NCBI GenBank assembly: GCA_050010535.1 | Contig: JBEKKT010000041.1 | Span: 1 to 8,059 of the forward strand | Reading direction: 5' to 3' | Source of the DNA: JAJRAG01 sp050010535 | GTDB taxonomy: Archaea; Thermoplasmatota; Thermoplasmata; Methanomassiliicoccales; JACIVX01 | Length of the DNA: 8,059 bases | Shown here: one piece after another, positions 4,602-8,059 of the stretch | How positions within the stretch are numbered: position 1 is the stretch's first letter | Layout of the letters: every line of letters starts with the position of its first letter | Made by a program: the position numbers and the translations under genes | Notes under the pieces: generated by a model | What the model was told of the DNA's origin: nothing | Database searches by the model: none | Seen by the model: only the letters and a program-made list of their open reading frames with translations

Positions 4602-7600
4602 ATGATGTCGAAGGTCGGAGCGGTGATGGTTATCGGAGGAGGAATCTCCGGCGTTCAGACGTCGCTGGACCTCGCCGATTCAGGATTCAAAGTGTACTTG
4701 GTCGAGAAGAGGGCAAGCATCGGTGGGGCCATGGCCCAGCTCGACAAGACTTTCCCGACGAACGACTGTTCGATGTGCATCATGGCTCCGAAGCTGGTCG
4801 CTGCCGGCAGGCACCAGAACATCGATCTCATAACGAACGTCGACGTCGAGGAGATTGAAGGTGTCCCCGGGGACTTCCGGGTAACCCTGAAGCGCAGGAC
4901 GCTTCGGGTCGACGAGAACAAGTGCACGGGCTGCGGCGTCTGTGCGGAGAAGTGCCCTGTCGAAACGACAGATGAATATAACCAGGGGATGAGGAAGAGG
5001 AAGGCGATATTCGTGATGTATCCTCAGGCTGTCCCTTTGGTCTTTAGCATAGATAAGGACGCTTGCATCGGTTGCGGGGTCTGCGCGGAGGAGTGCCGCG
5101 CCAAGGCGGTCGTCTATGACAAGCCGGACGAGGCTCTTGGGATCAGCGTCGGCGCAGTGATCCTCTCACCAGGCTTCGACGAGTTCGATGCGAGGTTGAA
5201 GAAGGAGTACGGTTACGGGTATTGCAAGAACGTCGTTACCAGCATCGAGTTCGAGAGGATGCTCAGCGCGACCGGTCCGTACTTCGGGGCGGTCCTGAGA
5301 CCGTCGGACGGCGAGATCCCGAAGAAGGTTGCATTCATCCAGTGTGTAGGTTCCAGGGACGAGCAGGTCGGGAATACATATTGTTCCTCGGTTTGCTGCA
5401 TGTACGCCCTGAAAGAGGCGATAATCGCGGGCGAGCACACGGCCGGTCTGAAGCCCACTATATTCTTCATGGACGTTAGGGCGGTAGGAAAGGAGTTCGA
5501 AGACTATCGGGAGAGAGCGGAGAAGGAGTATGGCATTAAGATACACCGCGGCACGAGGGTCGCGTCCGTGGAGGAAGATCCTGAGACGAAGAACCTCTTC
5601 TTGAGGTACAGCGGGAACGGCGATATCACAACTGAGGAGTTCGATCTTGTGGTCCTGTCGGTCGGCATGCGACCATCCGAGGACGCGGAGAAGCTGAGCA
5701 GGCGACTCGACTTCCGACTGAACAAGTACGGATTCTGCGAGACGGACGTGTTCTCACCTCTCTGCACATCCCGACCTGGCATATTCGTCAGCGGTTCGTT
5801 CGCTGCGCCGAAAGACATCCCTACGACTGTGGCCGAAGCTTCGGGCGCTGCTGCAAAGGCGGCTGCGCTCATCGCCGACGTAAGGAACACGCAGGTCACT
5901 GTCAAAGAGTACCCCGCCGAGATTGACGTCACCGGGCAGGAGCCCAGAGTGGGCGTATTCGTCTGTCACTGTGGCATCAACATCGGCGGAGTGGTCAAGG
6001 TTCCATCCGTGGTCGAATACGCAAAGACGCTTCCTGGCGTCGTCTATGCTGAGGAGAACCTCTACACCTGCTCCTCCGATACCCAAGAAAGGATCAAGGA
6101 GAAGATCAAGGAGCATAATCTGAACCGCGTGGTCGTCGCTTCCTGCACGCCTCGCACCCACGAGCCGCTGTTCCAGAACACCATCCGGGAAGCGGGCTTG
6201 AACACATATCTGTTCGAGATGGCGAACATACGGGACCAATGCTCATGGATACACATGCACGAGCCTGAAAAGGCGAGTAAGAAGGCGAGGGATCTCGTCA
6301 GAATGGCAGTTGCGAAGGCAAGGCTGCTCGAGCCGCTGAAGAAATCATCGCTCCCCGTCAACCATTCCACCGTAGTGATCGGCGGAGGGCTCGCGGGGAT
6401 GACCGCTGCTCTCGAGGTCTCGGCCCAAGGATTTCCGGTTCATATCATCGAGAAAACGGGTCAGCTGGGAGGAAGCCTGGCGAGGCTCTACCACAAGGAA
6501 GGTACTCGCGAGCCCAGGGAGTGCATGAACGAGCTCATCGCGAAGGTGAGAGATGCGAAGAACATCACCGTCCATCTGAATACGGAGGTCAAGGACGTCA
6601 CTGGGTTCGTCGGCAACTTCAAGATGAAGACCTCCGGGGATGAGATCGAGAGCGGCGCGATCATCGTCGCGACCGGCGCCACTGACTACAAGCCGAGTGA
6701 GTACTCCTACGGCAAGGACAAGAGGGTTATCACCCAGCTCGAGCTGGAGCAGAAGCTTGAAGACAAAGCGCTTCGCGCGAAGAAGATCGCGATGATCCAA
6801 TGCGTTGGCTCGAGGAACGAGCAGGTGCCTTACTGCAGCAGGATCTGCTGCGTCACTGCGATGAAGAACGCCATAGCTATCAAGCGCCAGAACCACGCGA
6901 CCGAAGTGTATGTCTTCCACAAGGACGTCCGCACGTATGGATTCAGAGAGGAACTATACAAGGAGGCCTGCGAGCTTGGCGTCAAGTTCGTCAGGTTCAC
7001 TGAGGACGCGATGCCCCGCGTCGAATGTGGCGGAGACCAGGTGGAGGTCGTAGCTCGTGATACGGCATTGGGCGAGGACATCGTGGTGAGGTCGGACCTT
7101 CTGGTGCTGAGCGTAGGCATACGGCCGAACGAGGGCAACGAAGAGCTCGCCAAGATGCTTAAGGTTCCTCTCAGCAAGGACAAGTACTTCCTTGAGGCGC
7201 ACATGAAGCTGCGGCCCGTGGACTTTGCGACGGAAGGCATCTTTCTAGCTGGCTCGGCTCACTGGCCTAAGCTCATCGACGAGGTGATCGCTCAGGCTTC
7301 AGGTGCCGCGACCCGCGCGATGACGATTATATCTAAGGATGTGCTCGAGACCGAGGGGATAATAGCCGCCGTCAACGAGGATATCTGCGACGGTTGTGGT
7401 ATCTGCGAGCCAACATGCGAGTACAAGGCGATCCAGATCGTGAAGGTCTCGGAAAACCCTGAGAAGCTGAAGGTAGCGGTCAACGAGGGACTGTGCAAGG
7501 GTTGCGGCGCTTGCGTCGCCGCCTGTCCTTCTGGCGCGATGGAGCAGAAGGGGTTCAAGTCGTCCCAGGTCATCGCGATGATCGACAGCGCTCTTGAAGG

Positions 7601-7613
7601 AGGTGATTCCTGA
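4602..7613 (+). CDS. hdrA: Long fused HdrA (two FAD domains, VCHCG domain, two ferredoxin modules)
   Basis: A 1003-residue electron-transfer flavoprotein, cytoplasmic by sequence. First half: FAD motif GGGISG (12-17), HdrA signature PTNDCSMC, inserted ferredoxin with C108, C111, C114, C118 and C155, C158, C161, C165 (Arg, not Pro, after C165), then the C248-x12-C261-x3-CC cluster motif. After a linker (about 430-446) the second half has the VCHCG domain (C455, C457), FAD motif GGGLAG (594-599), C734-x10-C745-x3-CC, and a C-terminal ferredoxin with C929, C932, C935, C939 (Glu after C939) and C965, C968, C971, C975. By motif count this gives two FADs and about six [4Fe-4S] clusters. Architecture and length resemble BamE of class II benzoyl-CoA reductase and other long HdrA proteins of anaerobes, usually next to an MvhD-like gene as here. 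It starts 1 base after the previous stop. It is a paralogue of the pair at 688-3830, without their charged insertion. Confidence 0.93.
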   Translation: MMSKVGAVMVIGGGISGVQTSLDLADSGFKVYLVEKRASIGGAMAQLDKTFPTNDCSMCIMAPKLVAAGRHQNIDLITNVDVEEIEGVPGDFRVTLKRRTLRVDENKCTGCGVCAEKCPVETTDEYNQGMRKRKAIFVMYPQAVPLVFSIDKDACIGCGVCAEECRAKAVVYDKPDEALGISVGAVILSPGFDEFDARLKKEYGYGYCKNVVTSIEFERMLSATGPYFGAVLRPSDGEIPKKVAFIQCVGSRDEQVGNTYCSSVCCMYALKEAIIAGEHTAGLKPTIFFMDVRAVGKEFEDYRERAEKEYGIKIHRGTRVASVEEDPETKNLFLRYSGNGDITTEEFDLVVLSVGMRPSEDAEKLSRRLDFRLNKYGFCETDVFSPLCTSRPGIFVSGSFAAPKDIPTTVAEASGAAAKAAALIADVRNTQVTVKEYPAEIDVTGQEPRVGVFVCHCGINIGGVVKVPSVVEYAKTLPGVVYAEENLYTCSSDTQERIKEKIKEHNLNRVVVASCTPRTHEPLFQNTIREAGLNTYLFEMANIRDQCSWIHMHEPEKASKKARDLVRMAVAKARLLEPLKKSSLPVNHSTVVIGGGLAGMTAALEVSAQGFPVHIIEKTGQLGGSLARLYHKEGTREPRECMNELIAKVRDAKNITVHLNTEVKDVTGFVGNFKMKTSGDEIESGAIIVATGATDYKPSEYSYGKDKRVITQLELEQKLEDKALRAKKIAMIQCVGSRNEQVPYCSRICCVTAMKNAIAIKRQNHATEVYVFHKDVRTYGFREELYKEACELGVKFVRFTEDAMPRVECGGDQVEVVARDTALGEDIVVRSDLLVLSVGIRPNEGNEELAKMLKVPLSKDKYFLEAHMKLRPVDFATEGIFLAGSAHWPKLIDEVIAQASGAATRAMTIISKDVLETEGIIAAVNEDICDGCGICEPTCEYKAIQIVKVSENPEKLKVAVNEGLCKGCGACVAACPSGAMEQKGFKSSQVIAMIDSALEGGDS
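7599..7607 (+). promoter_or_regulatory. Full-length Shine-Dalgarno site for the second MvhD-like gene
   Basis: GGAGGTGAT is complementary to the usual 16S rRNA 3' end and lies 5 bases before ATG 7613. It supports that start over the in-frame ATG at 7646. It also encodes part of the Gly-Gly-Asp-Ser C-terminus of the fused HdrA. Confidence 0.8.
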
Positions 7614-8032
7614 TGTCAGCGACTGAGGCGGAGCATGAGAGCGGGATGGCAAACGAGGATTGGGAGCCGAAGATCATCGTCTTCTGCTGTAACTGGTGCT
7701 CCTACGCCGGCGCTGATCTCGCAGGTGTGAGCAGACTCCAGATGCCGACCGACTTCAGGGTGATAAGAACGATGTGCTCCGCGAGAGTCGATCCGGAATT
7801 CGTGCTAACGGCCTTCGCGAAAGGGGCTGATGGCGTGCTCGTGGCGGGGTGTCATCCTGCAGACTGCCACTACATCGGCGGGAATTACAGGACCAGAAGA
7901 AGGATCGCAATGCTGCGGATTCTCCTGGAGCAGTACGGATTCGATCCGGACCGCCTTAGGCTGGAATGGATCTCCGCCTCCGAAGGGGAGAAGTTCCAGA
8001 AGACGATCCGGGTGTTTACTGAGAAGATCTAG
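7613..8032 (+). CDS. mvhD: MvhD-like [2Fe-2S] subunit, standard length
   Basis: This 139-residue protein matches the MvhD/FlpD domain over nearly its whole length after a 16-residue acidic N-terminal tail. Cysteines: C26-N-W-C29 in CNWCSYAGAD, with an additional C25; C55 (TMCSAR); C80 and C85 in GCHPADCHY. These would hold a single [2Fe-2S] cluster. Unlike the MvhD-like protein at 3827-4600 it stops soon after EWISASEG, at the usual family length. It overlaps the fused HdrA stop by one base (TGATG) and is very likely its direct partner. In known complexes MvhD hands electrons between HdrA and the hydrogenase or formate dehydrogenase; BamF is the comparable subunit in the benzoyl-CoA reductase system. 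No in-frame TGA is present, so there is no sign of the selenocysteine seen in some relatives. Confidence 0.93.
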   Translation: MSATEAEHESGMANEDWEPKIIVFCCNWCSYAGADLAGVSRLQMPTDFRVIRTMCSARVDPEFVLTAFAKGADGVLVAGCHPADCHYIGGNYRTRRRIAMLRILLEQYGFDPDRLRLEWISASEGEKFQKTIRVFTEKI

Positions 8033-8053
8033 GAGATTGGTCCAAACCCCATC

Positions 8054-8059
8054 AAGGAG
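8054..8059 (+). promoter_or_regulatory. Probable ribosome-binding site of a following gene
   Basis: The window ends in AAGGAG, 21 bases after the TAG at 8030-8032. No terminator-like hairpin with a T-run lies in between. The cluster probably continues to the right, with a start codon a few bases beyond the edge. Confidence 0.4.

Noticed and set aside
3827..8032. DNA similarity between the two MvhD-like genes and between the HdrA genes as a sign of a mobile element or recent duplication
   Set aside because: The paralogues are clearly diverged in protein and codons, with no flanking direct or inverted repeats and no transposase or integrase.
7613..8032. Selenocysteine (in-frame TGA) in the MvhD-like genes, as in some methanogens and in BamF
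   Set aside because: Both genes read through the cluster motifs with TGC or TGT cysteine codons, and no internal TGA is present.
1..8059. CRISPR array, tRNA or rRNA genes
   Set aside because: There are no regularly spaced direct repeats and no tRNA-like or rRNA-like sequence; nearly all of the window is coding.

Overview
This window is one plus-strand gene cluster from an anaerobe. It encodes the flavin and iron-sulfur core of a heterodisulfide-reductase-like (Hdr) electron-transfer complex. The phylogenetic reading is inference. GC is moderately high, Arg is often AGG/AGA, Ile often uses ATA, and Shine-Dalgarno (SD) sites are strong (GGAGGTGAT type). Together with the gene content this leans towards an archaeon (euryarchaeal or Thermoplasmatota-like). 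A bacterial anaerobe such as Desulfobacterota or Chloroflexota is not excluded, because both carry similar clusters.

Layout from left to right. (1) 1-192 is the C-terminal tail of a CCG-domain protein of the HdrB/HdrD type, cut by the window edge. (2) 173-541 is a small protein with two near-identical four-cysteine units, which I do not recognise. (3) 542-687 is the only sizeable non-coding gap and holds three perfect inverted repeats. (4) 688-1992 and 1989-3830 are two overlapping genes that together carry the parts of one long HdrA. (5) 3827-4600 is an MvhD-like protein with a C-terminal extension that resembles a winged helix. (6) 4602-7613 is a single 1003-residue HdrA with the same two halves fused. 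(7) 7613-8032 is a second MvhD-like protein of ordinary length. (8) The last 27 bases end in AAGGAG, probably the ribosome-binding site of a further gene.

Genes from 688 onward overlap by 1-4 bases or lie 1 base apart. Their ribosome-binding sites lie in the last codons of the preceding gene, so they look translationally coupled. The window therefore holds two consecutive HdrA-MvhD modules, one with HdrA split into two chains and one with it fused. By cysteine motifs each HdrA set could hold two FADs and about six [4Fe-4S] clusters, and each MvhD one [2Fe-2S] cluster. HdrA is known as the flavin-based electron-bifurcating subunit and MvhD as its link to a hydrogenase or formate dehydrogenase. 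No hydrogenase, formate dehydrogenase, HdrC or benzoyl-CoA reductase catalytic subunit lies in the window, so the physiological donor and acceptor cannot be read here.

The least explained elements are the double-C4 mini-protein, the Arg/Glu-rich insertion inside the split HdrA, the structured leader, and the split/fused pairing itself.
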